From Parus major (lineage: Eukaryota > Chordata > Aves > Passeriformes > Paridae): DNA of 64,000 nucleotides. The notes beneath the pieces were generated by a model. That model did not search any database. It was not told the DNA's origin and saw only the letters and a list, made by a program, of their open reading frames with translations. Location: positions 3,820,955 through 3,884,954 of the forward strand of contig NC_031797.1 of the NCBI RefSeq assembly GCF_001522545.3, given 5' to 3'. The first letter of the stretch is position 1. The number at the start of each line of letters is the position of its first letter. Below are positions 14,401 through 29,400 of this stretch, one piece after another. A program made the position numbers and the translations under genes.

Positions 14401-17400
14401 GCTGTTTCTGGAGGAACCATTATCTGCAGTGAACTTAATGCTCCTGAAAATACATGCTGATAACCTGAACTGTGCTAATATTTTATCCAGGGTGCATACA
14501 GAGGAGGCATCACCAAAACCGGGCTTCAATGTTCAACATGCCTTAGCTTGACCTAGATGAATTAGCCAGGAAAGGAGCTTGGATTTGCTGATAAGAATTT
14601 TCTGTAGTAGCTCATGTGTTGCTTAGAAACATCCCATGTACATAAGGCAACTTTTGCACACCCTGGCTGAGGGTTTTGGTAGGTTTTGGGGTTTTTTTTC
14701 AAGCATTTGTATGTTAAAGAGAGTGTTAAACCCTTCAGCAGTTGGCTTGCTGAGTGGTGTGTGTGTATCCCTGCTGCACTGGGAGAGCAGACTTCCCAAA
14801 ATCCAATCCTTTTTGCATTACAGTCTAGAAAAAACAGCTCTGTGAGCTTGGTCTCTCCTTTCTTTACATTGGATTAGTGCCTTTTTCTAATTTAAAGAAA
14901 CCAGCATTTGTTTAACTCAAAAAGAGGTCAGCACTGGTGAGCAGGGCTCGACTGAGCTGCTCACCTTCACCCACCTGGGGTCTTTGCTGGTGTGGTCCAG
15001 TCTGATCGTGGTTAACCCTCTGCTCTCCCTCTGTACAGGCTTTTATGCAGGAGAGAACACAAATTTTTGAGGAAAACTGAGTTATTTCTCCTTTTGGGCT
15101 CCATTCTGTGCTCTTGGGTTTAATGGTAGACGCAGACTTTGTCCTTGAGGTTCGCGTCCACACGTGGACAGGTACAGCAGAACTTCCTGAGAACAGCCAA
15201 TTGCCTAAATCTTTGCAGTATTTAGATTTCATCAGCACAAACATCCTCTTGGCTCTGTATTTTGAGCATATATGATTTCAGCCACGCTTTGATAAGAGCA
15301 GCCATGTGACAGACAGCTGAGGCAGGTTCATATGGGATCAGTGATGGGGAGACAGGAGCAGCTCTGGAGGAACTGGCACTGCCCCAGCCCTGGAAGCATC
15401 AAAGGCCAGCTTGAAGCAACCTGGAACAGTGGAAGGTGTCCCTGCTCGTGGCATGGGGTGGAATAAACTGAATTTAGTGGTCTTTCTAACCCAAACCAGT
15501 CTGTGATTCTACGATTCTATATGACAGTTTAAGCTGATTGTTGTTATTTAGCAAGAGCAGACATGTGTTACTTAAAATCCTAACAAAAATCCCAGCAGGA
15601 CGGAAGAAACTCAGGCTCAATCCATATCACTGTGCCCACAGGATCCATATTTTCTACAGCTGGGGTGGAAGAACTAATTTAATCTTCCTTCTATATTCCT
15701 CCCCACTGAGGCCCGTTCTGCGATGGGCTGCAATCAGTGTGTTACGTGCCAGTTGTGGTTATTTGAATCATATTTCCACATTTCAGTGTCTAGACTTTAT
15801 GTTTGTGTGAGTTTTGTTGTACCTTTCCAGCTCCGGCGCTGATTTCAGTTGGTTTTGGCTCCTGGTTTCTATGAGAAAATCAAACGGGCTGTGTTTCTGC
15901 CTTTCCCAGTCCCCAAAAGAGAAGGGAACAAGGGAATGGGAAGAACTTGGTTTTACAAGCTCCTTTGCCACCATTTTTCTCCCTTTTGAGGGAAATCTGT
16001 GTGTGGATGAGCTGGGTTCTGCCATTTGGTGACCAGCAGGTGAGAGCAAGGACTAACCACTGATGGCTGCAGATAAATCTCTGCCTGCTTCTTGCACTGA
16101 GAGAAATCTGCTGTGAAAAAAGAGATGATCTTGATACAGGCCAGCAAGGCTGGGAAAAAAAGTGGCTGTGTAGACATTTCTAGTAAAAAAACAACTTTAT
16201 AATCCACAGAAGGAGAGCATTTATTGAAAATTAAGCAGATTTTTAATTGTCTGTGTGCGCTGAGCTTCATTTTTTGCCAGCACTTGTGGATATTGAGGAT
16301 GATGGATGTGGCTGTGCTTGTTTAGGGAATAGGAGGTGATGCTCAGAAGTTGATAATGACACCAAACTTGGATAGCACGGACCTCACTGTGATCAGGAGG
16401 TAGAACTGGCTTTGGAATTGTTCACAGTAATACTGACTTGTGCAGAAAAGTGTGGAAACCTGAGCCAAGGCTGTTTTCTGTGCTCCTGGTATATAATAAA
16501 GTGTATTATGGCTAAATCAGCTAAAGGAAATCATGTTCCCAACTCTTTGTTAGCATGTAAAGCTTGCTGCTGTCAAACGTGAAAGGCTTAAGTGCAGCTG
16601 AATAGCAAGAAAAATCAGAATTTTTTCATGGGGAATACAGAGAATAAAAGCTGTGGTTCCAGTTTCTCTCTGCACCCCTGCCTGCCTCAGCTCCCTCAGT
16701 GATTGAGGTGACCCAGGGTGCTGCCAAATCCGTGCCTTCACCTCTTCCAGGGAGCTGAGCATTGTCAATCCTTCCATTCCTTTTCCGATCCAGGATTCAG
16801 TGGATGCTTTTTGGAGCCCGGCATGGGCGGAGTAGCAAGGAAGCAAATTTTTCCACCCTGCCTGAGCTTGGGCAAGCAGAAATTGTGCCTTGGAAGCCAT
16901 ATAAGGCCAGCAAGCCGGCTCTGCATGGGCTCACCTTGCTGGGATGCTGGGGCAGGGAGCAGCCCTCGCTCCCAGGGAGACTTTCAGGGCCTTTGAAGTG
17001 TTCCCTGTGCGTCTGTCACTTGCCAAAGGGATGGTGTGGCCACCCTGATTAGGTGGCACAAGCTCATTAACTCCCTGACTTTTGTGGGGCTCCGGCACCC
17101 GGCCCCAAACGGAGGCGGAAATTCGTGATTCAGAGCGAAACTGCTGTAAAATGACGGAGCTGGGAAGGTCGGAGTCTCTGTCCCAGGGTGTCTTCATTTC
17201 CCTCAGCAGTGTCTGAGGCACATTCTGCTGACTGCAGACAGTGCTGAGCAGGACTTTGCTCTGAAACGAGAGTTCCTGTGGCATTAAAATAGATTTTTGA
17301 AAAGCCTGGCAGCACCTGTTCCCCCTTCCAGGGATGTTCAGCCCTCAGAGCTGCCGGAGCCCCAATCGTGACCTCTGCTTCTGCTTCTCACAGAATTAAG

Positions 17401-20400
17401 AACAACTTCTGCTCCCATAAATAGTCCCTTAAGAAGTGCGTAGGAGCTCTGTGACCAATTTCTTTTGAAAAGTGCTTTCAGTGACACCCGTGGCTGTGAC
17501 CTTGCTCCGTGTTCCCACCCCGTGTCCTTGCAGGGCAGCTGTGTTTTGATGGGAGCCTGGTGGTCCTGGCCACAAGCTCTGCTTCCTTCTCTCACGTTTA
17601 ATCAACACTAAAAGGAACTTTTGGGTTATTTGTGTGTTTTTTGGGAAGTTGCTGCTGCTTTTCCTGCTGCAAATCCCAAATGCTTGCTGCCTCCTTGAGG
17701 TTCTCATTCCCTAATGGCTAAGGGACAGTGTCTGAAAGCTCCTGTGTTCCTGCCACATGTCACAGCTCCCAATCCTTGTTTTTATTCCAGAAATGAAGTG
17801 TGGTTTTCCAGAGGGGGATGATGGAGCATTGTCACAAACCAGTTCTCCCAGCATGGACTCTTGGAGCTGGTGGAGAATCCCAAAAACACCCAGCTCAGGA
17901 AGCGGCTTGGTGTTTAATCTTTGCAAATGTGGAAGTGGGAAAAGGGAGGCAGTAATGGATAAAGTAAAACATATTTAACCTTTAGGGACGTACATGGGAT
18001 ATCTTGGGTCTGTTTGGAACAGGCACTGGGCTTGACGTGGAGCGTGGTGATGATTAAAACCAACAGCAAACATTTTTCTGCTCGTGAATTACAGACTTTG
18101 TTCTTAATGCATTAAAATCTAGAACACTTTGGGGTTTCTTAACGTGAAGGGGGAGAAGGAATAGATTTATTACCTGGAAGGTTTGATGTTATAGTTCCAG
18201 GCATGTTTCCACAATCTTCCTGCAACCATTTGGAGCTGTACCTAATGTGGGTGCTGCCTGCATTGGGCTGCAAGTTTGAGCTCTCTCATACAATTAAGGC
18301 CATTTAACTCCATCTAAAAGACCTTTTACTTGTCATTAAGACTAAATTTACTGACGCTGACAGCAGGAAGAAACGAATTTACCCTAACTCAGATGGGCTA
18401 AGAGAGCAAAACGTTCCAGCTAACTATGACTTGGCCTGGATTGTTAAATTTAGACCAAAAATTCTGGTCAGACAATTAAGTGCCGGCTCAGTGGCCACAC
18501 CACTTCTTTTGCATGTGTGAATTGGCTGAGCTGCCTCTTGTCAGGCAAGAGAGATTCTCTGTCTGAATGTCTGAATTCTCTGGGGGTTTTTGGGCTCAGA
18601 CCTGGTGAGTCTTTTCATGGCACTGTGGTCTCTCTCTGTTTAGTCAGCAGCCCTGCTATGTTTTTCCTCTTCTTATCTGAAAATTTTTCATGTTTATTTT
18701 TGGAATTCGTTGTAACCTGAACTTTCTCAGGTGTCCTTGCGGAGAGCAAAGAAACATCTGACTTATTTTTTAGGTAGATTTTTGCCAGTTGAGAAGAGTG
18801 TGTTCTTTCTTTCACTGTTTGTCGCTTTATTTTTGGAGCAGGTTTGTTACTGACCAGCCTGGCAGTGCAAATACAGAGGCAGCTGAAACAGTGCAGGTTC
18901 TGTGCTTCTTGCTGGAGTAAAGGCAGCACCTAATTTAACTTCTTCAGGCAACTGCCTTCACTTTTCTCCTGGAGAAAGCATCCCTGGAAGCTGGAGGAGG
19001 CTGTTAGCAGAGGGTAGGTAATGCAAGGTTCTGTCATGGTAGGAAATTTAGTGAGGTGCTCTTGCTCAGTATTTTCAGCTGGTTTTTTCTTGGGCATCTT
19101 CCCTCGGTGATAGGAAGAAAACTGGAATATTTGAGTTTGCTTTATTGCTTTCTCCCCTATGGAGATGGTAAATTTGAGTGGACATCCCTGCTGAATTCCA
19201 AGTGTCTGTCAGGTTGTGTTCCCACTCTCCTCGTTGGCATTGGAGCACCTCTGTTTGCCTGGAGGCCAAAAGAATCCGTGTCTGAGCATCTTGCTTTAGC
19301 TTTTGAGGTTGGTCTGGCTCGTGGGGTGCTGCTGGTGGGATTTCCCTGGGATTCCTTCAGCATCCAGGCTCTGAGTTTGGTTTGTGGCAGCCTCTTCCAG
19401 CAGCACTGTCTGTGCCTCCGTGAGGAACATCTGAAGATCATCTTCAGCACAACTTTCTCAGACTGGTAATTACTCTTCCCTCTCTGAGTGTCAATAGGAT
19501 ATAGCTGGGCACAAGGAGAAAAGAAAAAGGGCTGGTCCAGGCTTGTTTTTCTGGGCTCAGCAGTGTGAGGTGAGATTTGTTCCGGGATGGTTGAACGGGT
19601 TCGTCAATCTGATCTCTCAATTGTCTTTCTATATTTTTCTCTTGCAAGAAAAGGAGTAAAGCCCTGTGGAAGATAAGGATCGTTCTGATGTTTCAGCAGC
19701 TCATTTAAGCCACCTTATGAGCACATAGGCAAGTGAATCAGCCCTGGTGTCTTAATATGTCCTAAAATAAATTAGACTTTCGTAAGCAAATTCGGTGGGT
19801 TTGAACTGCTGTATTTTCATTAAAAGATTGCAGTGGAGAAAATGCTCTTTAAAATTCAGCCTGGGGGTTGTGTTGTTCATTAACTGATAGTCACTCCTGT
19901 TTACCTTGTGTGATAAGTCCCACGTTAAGAATGGCCAGCAGTGCTGATGCCGTCACAGCTGCCCTTCAGAGAGAATTGCTATTTATTTTTTTTTATGGCT
20001 CTTTTTACTGACAGGTGGGAGTGTTTTTTGGAACTCAAATAAATGTAAACAGCCACGATGTACCTCTCCTAATCATGGAAAACCACTTGTTTGGTGGTTT
20101 GTTGTGTTTTTTTTTTTAATTCCCTCCTGTCCTTAGCAGCTTGGTAACGCCGTTGTCGGTACAAAGGTCATTTAAAAATCTGACATGTCAGCCCAGCAAC
20201 ATACTGCTCCTTAATGAGGCTTAAAACCAGCGTGGAGCTGCCTGGTGGAAATAAATTTGGAGCTGCAGAATAGAGGGAGACATGTGAACAGCTTACTGGG
20301 ATGGGATCACCTGGCTTTCCTTGCAGCAGCCCCTCCTCCCCGGATCTCTCAGAAGGGTACTTGCAGTTCTCTTGCATAAAGGGGTTTAATTTTTCCTCTT

Positions 20401-23400
20401 GTTATTCAAATGAGCCCAGGTGTTTGACAGCACCTTTGTGTTCTCAGCAGAAAAAGCAACGAAAATATCTCCTGAAAATCCAGGCAAGGGTGGTTTTAAA
20501 ACGATTCCTTCCCGTGTTTGAGGTTTTCTCTCCTCCTCACCTTGGCCTCCTGCTGCCCCACTGAGGAGGTCCTGCAACACCTCTGGCTTCATCCCCACCT
20601 GGCTAAAGCCCTCCTGTCCCTGCTGCTCCCCAGGATGTCACTTGAACCCAAGCTCTGGAAGCTCCTGGTTCTCCCTGACGCTCCCTCAGTCCTTTGAATG
20701 TCTGAAGGCTTTTCCTCTAATCCTGTTCCCCAGCACTACTGGAATTTCAGCACCTTCAGCCTCGCCTCAGTCTTTTCGGCTCTTTGACTGTTCTCCAGTG
20801 AAAACTAGGTCAGAAACAACCGTCAGCTTCTGATATTTCACTATTCCTGTTTTAGAAGTTGTAACCCAGTGTCGCTGTGTTTAATCGCTCGCTTTAATTT
20901 TCGTGTGTGAAGTGCCTGAGCTCGCTCTGCCTGACACAGTCAAACTGCTCCAGATAACATCCTGCCTGTAAAAACCATGTTACCTTCACTGGGGCTGAAA
21001 AGGTGAATTCTCTTTTTTTATTTTGTTACATATAATGCTGGGGATGCCATACTGACAGAGTTTTCCATCAGCTTTCTCTTAAGTGTAACATTTGCTGGTA
21101 GTTTTGGAGCTGTAATTAGCCAGCTTCTTTTTGTGCCTGGGTGGCTTTTTTAACCTGATGGGTGAAAGAAAAATAGCTTAAAAACAATAATAATAGTTGG
21201 AAAGCCACAGGTTGGCGAGGAACACAGCAATGCAGGTATATTGAAAGGCATTTAAGAGATTTATTTTTAACTGAGTTGTAGCTGACTGGACCCATTCAGC
21301 ATTTTTATAAAACTATTCTTGGAATGGTGCTTGAAGTCTGAGCTGAGGTGCCTCAGTGTTCAGTGAAATCCACCTGGTGTAATTCAAGAGTATCCTTCTT
21401 CCTTGCTGTTAGGCAGACTTGGAGCCAGCCAGTGTTGGAATACTTGGGCATTCCAGCATAAATGGGATTTAAATGAATCCTTACTTTTCAGTCTAACTTA
21501 AAGGTTGTGGTTTTAAAATTCTGCCTGAGCTGTTGTCTCTGAAAAGTTTTTTTTTTTTCCAAGTTGTTTATTAGGCTGTCCTTAATACACTTTAATTTTC
21601 TTCTTTCATGTGTCTCCTGCTGCTCTGTGGTTGTTTTCAAGGATCCCAATCTGGGCCCAGGGTGGGATTGTTGGGGTGTCTGTGCAGGGCCAGGAGCTGG
21701 GCTTTGATATTCCTGGTGAGGAATCCCTTCCAGCTCAGGCTGTTCAGTGATTCTGGGATTTTCCTGGGATTTGAGGATCCCTGGTTTGCAGGTACCAGTG
21801 TGATCCAGCTCCTGCTTTCCATCTGGGAAACATTACCTGTGTTTGACAGGTGGGGGAGTTTGAAGCAGGGCTGAAATTCTTTATTTAAGAATTCTTTAAT
21901 TCTTATTTAATTCTTTATTTTTATGTTTATTTATTTATTTGTTTGTTTTATTTATTTTATTCTTTATTAAACTTCTGGAGGGGCCAGTGGAGCAAATCCC
22001 AGCCCTAAATGTGGTTCTGTAGTCACTTCCCATCACTTGTGTGGCCGTCAGCCTCGGATGGAGGAGCTTGGGTGTCTTAATCAGTTCTGGAAGCTTTATT
22101 TATCCATGATGGGGATGAGGGGGAGTTAAGATGTGCTATCGTGACACACTTTTCTGTATTAATTTGGGAAACATTTTTTTTCTGGCAGTTGGGGGGTTTT
22201 GTACAGTGCAAAAAGCAAAATACTTGTAGTAGATACATTTGATACAGCTGGTCCTGGAAAAGCTTTTATTTGATCCCCTGAACACACAAAACTGTGTTGC
22301 TGCATTGCTTCAGAAAGGCTAAAATCAGGGAAAAGTGTTTTCTCCAAGAGAGACAGCAGCGAGCCAAGTGATTTCCATGATGGAAATTTGTTTTTCTTGT
22401 AATTTCCACAAGGTTTTTGGCATTGTTGCAGAGGTGGCCACATCTCCAGCACCTCAAAATCAGCAAACTTCCCTCTTCTGCCAGAGGAAGCACAGAGGGC
22501 TTCATTCAAGGTGTCTTGTTCGACAGGAATGACTCTTAAAATATTAATCTGAGAACATCTAAAGCCATGAATTCTTGGCTCATAACGAGTGAATCCTCCA
22601 GGGAAAAGCAGCACTGCTGGTCACCTTTAGCAGAGTTGGGAATTTTGGGTGATTCAATTTCCTTGTTGTGCTGTTGTTTTTTCCCCCTCAGTCCTTTCCC
22701 AATTTAACAGGATCATCTGATAACTCCAATAAAATGCTGCTGCAAAAACAAGCAGTGTTACATGCAAGAGATGATTACCCAGGGAATTTTGGGCATGGAT
22801 GTCTTAATGGGATCCTTGCCAGGCTGAGGGCTCTCTGAATTGTCTTGCAATGCAAATGTGTGCAGATACTGCTGGACTTCTCTTAGAGAAATATTTAATA
22901 TTCTATTTAAAGGAATACTTGATATTGTATTTAATAGTATTAGTATTTCCAGTGTAGGGAGGCAGAACAGGAAACTTCATTCTGCAATAATGTTTTTTGT
23001 TGAAAACTTTGCTTCAAAGCAAGTCCACGTGTTTGAAAAACAAATCTGAGGGTTTGCTTTCCTTTGCCTGCACTTTAGAAATACCAATATTTACCTTCCT
23101 TTTTTCCTACCCTGTCTTTAATTTACTCTAACTACTCAAAGCCAGGCAGTGCTGCTCTGCAAGAGAGGGACAGACTCAGGCCATATGAGCAGACTTAAAT
23201 TCAAAATTAATTTTACTTCATCCACTTTGCTCTTCCTTTATAAGCAACCTACCCTAGATTTGCTACTTTTAAAAAGGAGTGAGCATTGGGATTTGTTCAT
23301 TTAACTCTTCCTCAAATTAGTTGCAAGTCATAAAACAATAGGATTTATTTCTAAGTTTGTACTTGATTTTTTTTTCTTATTTTTCCTTTGTGCAATGTAT

Positions 23401-26400
23401 TTGCCAGCACAGCATTATCTTTGGAGGAGAGCTTTGGGAAATGTTGTTGCAACTTGTTTTATGCTTTCTCACTTTTACCTTTTATTGCTTTTAGTCGGAG
23501 TTAGAGGAGAGAAATCCCTTCAGGAAAAAGGGTGATAAAAAGAAGAGTTAGTGCAGAATTTTGCTGATTCCTGGTGTGCTTGCGGAAAAGGGAAAAAGGG
23601 ATCCTTGAACCTCTGTCTCAGAACAGGAGAACAGGACAAGACTGAAATAAAGGTAAAGGTGTTTGAATGGACAGTTTTGACTCAAGAATGCAAGACTGAG
23701 TAATAAAATTGAAATAGCTTTGAGGGCTGCTGACTCTCAGTGTCAGGGAGGGTCTGGAACACCCTTCTGGAGCGAGTAACGGATGCAGAAAATTCACTCA
23801 CACAAAATGAAACTTCCTTTTCAGGGAGATGCAGTAATTGTATCAAAACTGGGTTTTTCTTTACTTGCAGGAAGGAAACTCCTGGGTTATTACACTAAAA
23901 AATGGGCAGCGTGTTCTGTGACTTAGTAGTTCTTTCATTATAGACATTTTTAATTGATTTTTGACTGCTTTGATCAGTTCTAAACACTGGAAGCTGCACA
24001 GGGATGCAAAGGAGCTTTTTTTCCTTCCAAAAGCCTTTCCAAGTCGTGGGAGTTGGCTCCTGGTCCTCTGACAAAGCCTCCCTGAGCAGCCCCATCTTGT
24101 TAATAGTGGGATTGGTGGGAGTTTGTCATGATTAAACTGCAGATAATCATCATTACAGCCCTTGTGGCAGCCTGGTGATGAGACTTTATGATTATTGCTC
24201 TCCTTAATGAGCAGGTCTGCCTTAACTCTGCGGAAAAGCAGAGAGGGAAAACATCAAGTTAAAAAAAGGAGAAGTGACCCGTTGGGAAACGTGCCCAGAG
24301 TCTCCCAAGTTGGAATTCCCACAGGAGACCAACTCCTGCCTCTGTTCCTGAGATCTGGAGCCGTGGCTGAGTTAATTGGGAGCCACAAACCCACTTGGAT
24401 CTTTTCCTCTTTTCTTGCCATCCACCTTCCCCCTGAGCTCGCACCGCTCTGGTTTTGGGGTGGGTTTGAAGCCCTCTTGTTTTTGGGGCTGGAGTCCCCT
24501 CTGGTTTTGGGGTGGTTTTCCTCTGTTTTCCATCTTCAGCCAGACTGATCCCATCCAGCAGTGAAGCTGGGTGTCCAGGGAGCAGCAATAAATCCAGTCA
24601 CTGATGGGCCATTCCAAAGGGTGCTGATGTTTAGAATTAAAAGTGTTGTAGCTCTCCAAATGAACCTTTATCTTCTTGTCCTCCTGCAGTGTCTCTCCCC
24701 ATGCCCTGGCAGGGTGGAGAAAGTCTTCTTCCCTGCAGAAAGGTGGATTTAACTCTTCAGTGTCCTCTGGAAGTGCCCACTCTGCATAAACAAAGCTGGA
24801 ATATTCTTTGGGGACAGAGCATTTCCTCCTTGCAGCCATTTCAGCCCCCTCTGTGTGTTGATATTTACCACAGAGCAAATCCCCATCCATCTCCATGCTT
24901 GTGGAAGAGTTCCTCACTTCTTGTACCTGCACTGCCATAGGAATTTGGGAGGAGGGATTGCAGGAAGGCGTTGGGTGGTTCCTGCTCTTGGGAAGGGCCC
25001 AGCCCAGTGCATGGAGCTGCTCTGTTTGCCAGAGCCAAGCTCTGCTCCAGCCAAACAAAGTCTCCTGCTCCACACTGGGCTGAGTAAACTCCATACCAAT
25101 TCACAATACTTTAATTATTTCTCCAAGGATTTGAGTCTCCTTTTAATTTTCTTCCTGAAAGGCATTGCCTAAATTGCCTCTGTGCCCAGCTTCCTTTCCC
25201 TACTGAAAAACTACTGCACCTTGTGCTGGCCAAACATCCTGGATTGATGCTTGGGAGTGATGCAGTTTTTTCAGGATTTTTTGGGGGTGTTTGGGGAGTT
25301 GGAGCTCCCTTCCCAATCCCACCTTTCCCAAGGTTTGTGCTGTGGTGCTGAGGGTGACCAGAGGATCAGACTGTGTCAGAGCTTTCTGTTCTTTGGGAGT
25401 TTAAAGCTTTATTTTTGCAAATACAGAGAAATCATCATTTAATGCTGTGCTGGGAAGCAAAGATTCCTTCGAAGCACTGGAGAGTTTTACTTGGAGTTAC
25501 CAAATTGAAACAAAAAAAGTTGTGCTAGGCTTGGGCAACCTGGGGTAGTGGCAGTGTCCCTGCCCATGGCTGGGGGTGGAACTGGATGGGATTTAAGGTC
25601 CCTTCCTACCCAAACTATTCCATTATTCCATGAAAAAAACAGTGGGAATCTGGCAAAAATCTCCATCCCTTATCCTGAATTTTTGGGATGTGTGTTTGGG
25701 GAGCCACAAGGTTCATGTATCCTAATTCCCACTCCATCTCCTTCCCCTAATTCCTGACTGAAGGAGCTGCAGGGACAGGGGAGCCTCGCCCGTGCACAGC
25801 TCTGTTGGTTCAGTTTGAGTCCCCAACTAAATTCTAATTCTAACACAGCAGGGACCCAACAAACACACTGCATTTTATTCAGGAGGAGCTTTTTAACCTG
25901 GATTAGGCGAGATCAGAAGCTCCAGGCATGCGAGAGAGAGAGAACAGGCTGCACGGCTGGCTCAGCTCTCGTGCCTGTGGGGTGACATCTTGATGACAGT
26001 GGAGTTTTAATTGCTCTCTGCTTTGCTGATACAGGCTATTGTCCATTTAGGGCCTGGCTTTCTGCTGCACAGGGCAGGACAAAGCATTTCCATTAGGCTA
26101 CAGTTTGGTTTTTTAACTTCATCATGTGTCTTACTCTCTAAACTTTACACAAAGGTGGAGTTTTTCTGCATTTCGAGTGGGGCTGTAGCTGAGATGCTCA
26201 GTGTGTAGTGATGTCAAAGCCTGCTGGTGATGTTTCCTGGTAAAATTTTGTTAAAATGGTGAAATTCTGTAACTTTGAGGAGCTGGGAATGGTGAAATTC
26301 TGTAATTTTAGAGCTGGGAGTGGTGAATGAAATTCTGGAACTCTGAGGAGCTGGGAATGGTGAAATTCTGTGATTTTAGAGCTGGGAATGGTGAATGAAA

Positions 26401-29400
26401 TTCTGTAACTTTTAAAGAGCTGGGAATGGTAAAATTCTTTAACATAACCATAAATTTCAGCAAATCAAGTTGAGGGTTTTTTTTTGAGCTGACGCTTTAA
26501 ACTCCTTTATTATCTATCTTATAGAAACACACTCGATTTTTAACCCTGGAAAATTAAACCACTGAGGAAGCAACATTTGTGCTGTAACAGCCCACTTGAA
26601 ATGATGCAATTATAACCAAAGAAGCCAGTGTGCCTTTTGCAGTTTAGCAATTAAAAACTTTCAAATGTACAGCATAGCATTTTGGCTGACATAAAAGCTT
26701 TTGAGCATTTTATTGCTGCTTGTACTTCTGGGCAGGATTCATAGGTGCTTTAATGTTACGGTGATAATGTGTCCATTAATGCCTATTAAGCAAATGATAA
26801 ATGATAATAAATACAAACTACAGTTCAGGGTAATTGGTGAGAGTCCAGCTCTTAAACCTTCATCAAAAGTAGTTTTTTTTAATAATTATTTGTGTTAAAA
26901 GCTCGAGTGTTCAGTTCTGCCCAAAATAAATGATTTTAAATGTTGGGGAAAGGAAAATGGGAGGGGTGAGGGGTCTGTGACAGCACTGGATCATCAAGGT
27001 GATAAATGGGATTATTTGGGAGAGGAGGAGTGAGCAGAGGTGTCCATGGGATAATTTTGGGATTGCTGCCTGAGGAGCTCCTGTCACACCCTGCTCTGCT
27101 CCCGGGGGTTTGCACCATCCCATCAGCATCCCTGGAAGGATGTGGGTGAATCCTGAATCCTCCAGGAGCATCCCCGTGGCTCACCTGGGCAGCTGGCACC
27201 TCTTTGAGTGGAAAGCCTCAAATAGTGGTGGATTTACATGGCCTTTCCAAGGCTCTTTCCATGAGAATGTTGGATTTGAATAGCAAAGCTGTAATTTTGG
27301 AGTTGCAGCAGACTCCATCCCATCTGTGCTCAACTTCAAACGGGATCCTTGGGAGGCCTCAAATTGCAGATGGAAATTGTGTTGCAGGGAGACTGTGCTT
27401 TAATTCCATAAGTAATAGATGGGACATGAAAAAAGGGAATATTTAAGAGGCTTTTTTGGCTGCTGGGTTTCTGGGAGGAGGTAAATACAAGCCTTGGAAT
27501 AGTGGAATGTCCTGGGAGCTCTCTCCTGGGCCAGCTCAGGCTAATTGGCTGCCAGCAAACCTCACACAGCCTCACTTGGAGCTGTGGGTCTATTCCAGGC
27601 TATTCCTTTCCCTTGGGATTTGTATTTCTTGCTGTTAATGAACTCAGGGACTCGGAGGTGTCTCCTGGGAGTCTGTCACAGCAAAGGATGGGGTGATCAG
27701 CTTTGCCTCTGCACTCTGGTTTGCTCTGCAGGCTCTTGGGGGAGTGTTTTAAAACTAAAATATAAATGGAAGGTAAAATCTGTGTAGCTCTGCAGGTATC
27801 CAGGTGTGTTTAAACTGAGGATCCTCCTGGATTGGGATCTTTTTATCCCACCCTTGGCCCAGTTGTGCTGGGAAGCCAGAGGAAGCAGGGGAGGAAGCCT
27901 TGCCTATATTTGGACCTTGCTGTGTGGGCTAAAAGAAACATAAACCAGTCATAACCAAAGAATTAAAGAGGAACTTGGAGTTTGGGGCATTGCAGAGTCT
28001 GAAATTTGTGCTTTTTAAGTGATTTCTGGTTGTTCCCATTTTTGTAAGTGCTTCCTGAACATCAAGAACTTTACCTGGGCACTGCTTTTTCCTGGAATTG
28101 CAGGGAATGCTTGGAAACATCCCATTAATGCCAGCCTTGATCAGCAGGATTTTATAGTTTCTCTGTATATTTTATTGGAATTCTTTTTAATTTTAACTGT
28201 TTGTAAGAAGCTTTAAATTCTGAAAATAATGCCCTTGTTCAAACACAAATAAGGGTGAATTTTCAGCTGCACTCTGGGCATTGGTGACTCTGAAAACAGA
28301 TAAACACATCAATACTAAGTTTAGGCAAGTATTTTCCATAGAACACAGCCTGCAGTATAAATTCCAGTAAATACATGACAGAACTTCCCAAAATGATGTC
28401 TTCTTTAATTATCTGTATTTCCCTGAAGAAACAGAGATGCTTCCAGCTGGCTCCTTGACCTGAGGATTTCCAGTGTCCTTTCTGATCCTGGGTAGGAACA
28501 TCCCATCCAGCTTTTCCACTAAAGGTGTTTAAAACCTTCTGCCAGCTTCAATCAGCCCTGATAAAACACTTCATTAGTTTAATTTCAATTCTTCTGTCTT
28601 CTCTTGGCACTTTCTTGTTCTTCCTCAGCTTCCACGTGCCAGACCTGGAATATTTAAGTGTGAGGAGCTGTTTGTGTGTGTTGCCACCACCTCTGTGAGC
28701 TTTCAGAGTCTCTCTTTAGGGTTTCTTGCTCTCCTCTAGCCTGGGGAAACTAAAGGATGAGCATAATACTGTGATAATAAAAAGCCAAATATCCTGTGGG
28801 AGCTCTGGGGATGAATTTTGGGGTTTTTCTGGTTTAATCTCATGACTTTGGAAATCATCTTATGGTATGTGGAGGACTGACAAAAACCACTTGGGTCTGT
28901 GGGGTTTTATTCATGTTGGCATCCCAGAGCAGAGCTTTAAGGGTTTTATTTCTCCATCATTCCCAGGGAATACAGTGGGAGCTGTGGAAAGCAGGAATCT
29001 GGGCATGGACATGGGGAAGTTCTCTTTCCAAATGGCAAATAAATGAGATTTTATGGAGTAGATGCCAGGGTGTATCCAGGCTCTTTCTGAGGGTCTGTTT
29101 TCCAGTCAGGTGGAGAGGCTGAAGCTGGTAATTCCAGTTTGGGTAGATCTCTGAGGTGCAGCCGTGCTTTGGATGTTCCTTTGGGAGTTATTCCTGCAGA
29201 GTTCTGGAGCTGCAGGATGGGCTCTGCCCTGGCCCAGCAGCTCCTTTGCCATTCCAGAGGAAGTTTGACTCAGCTCCTTGTGGGACCTGGCATCCTCTGG
29301 AGCTGCAGGAATGCTTTGCCAACCCTCCAGCTTCTTCAGGAAGCCTTCAGCTGGAACAATGGCACGGGGCAGGGATGGAATTCTTGCATTTGAGGTGTGT

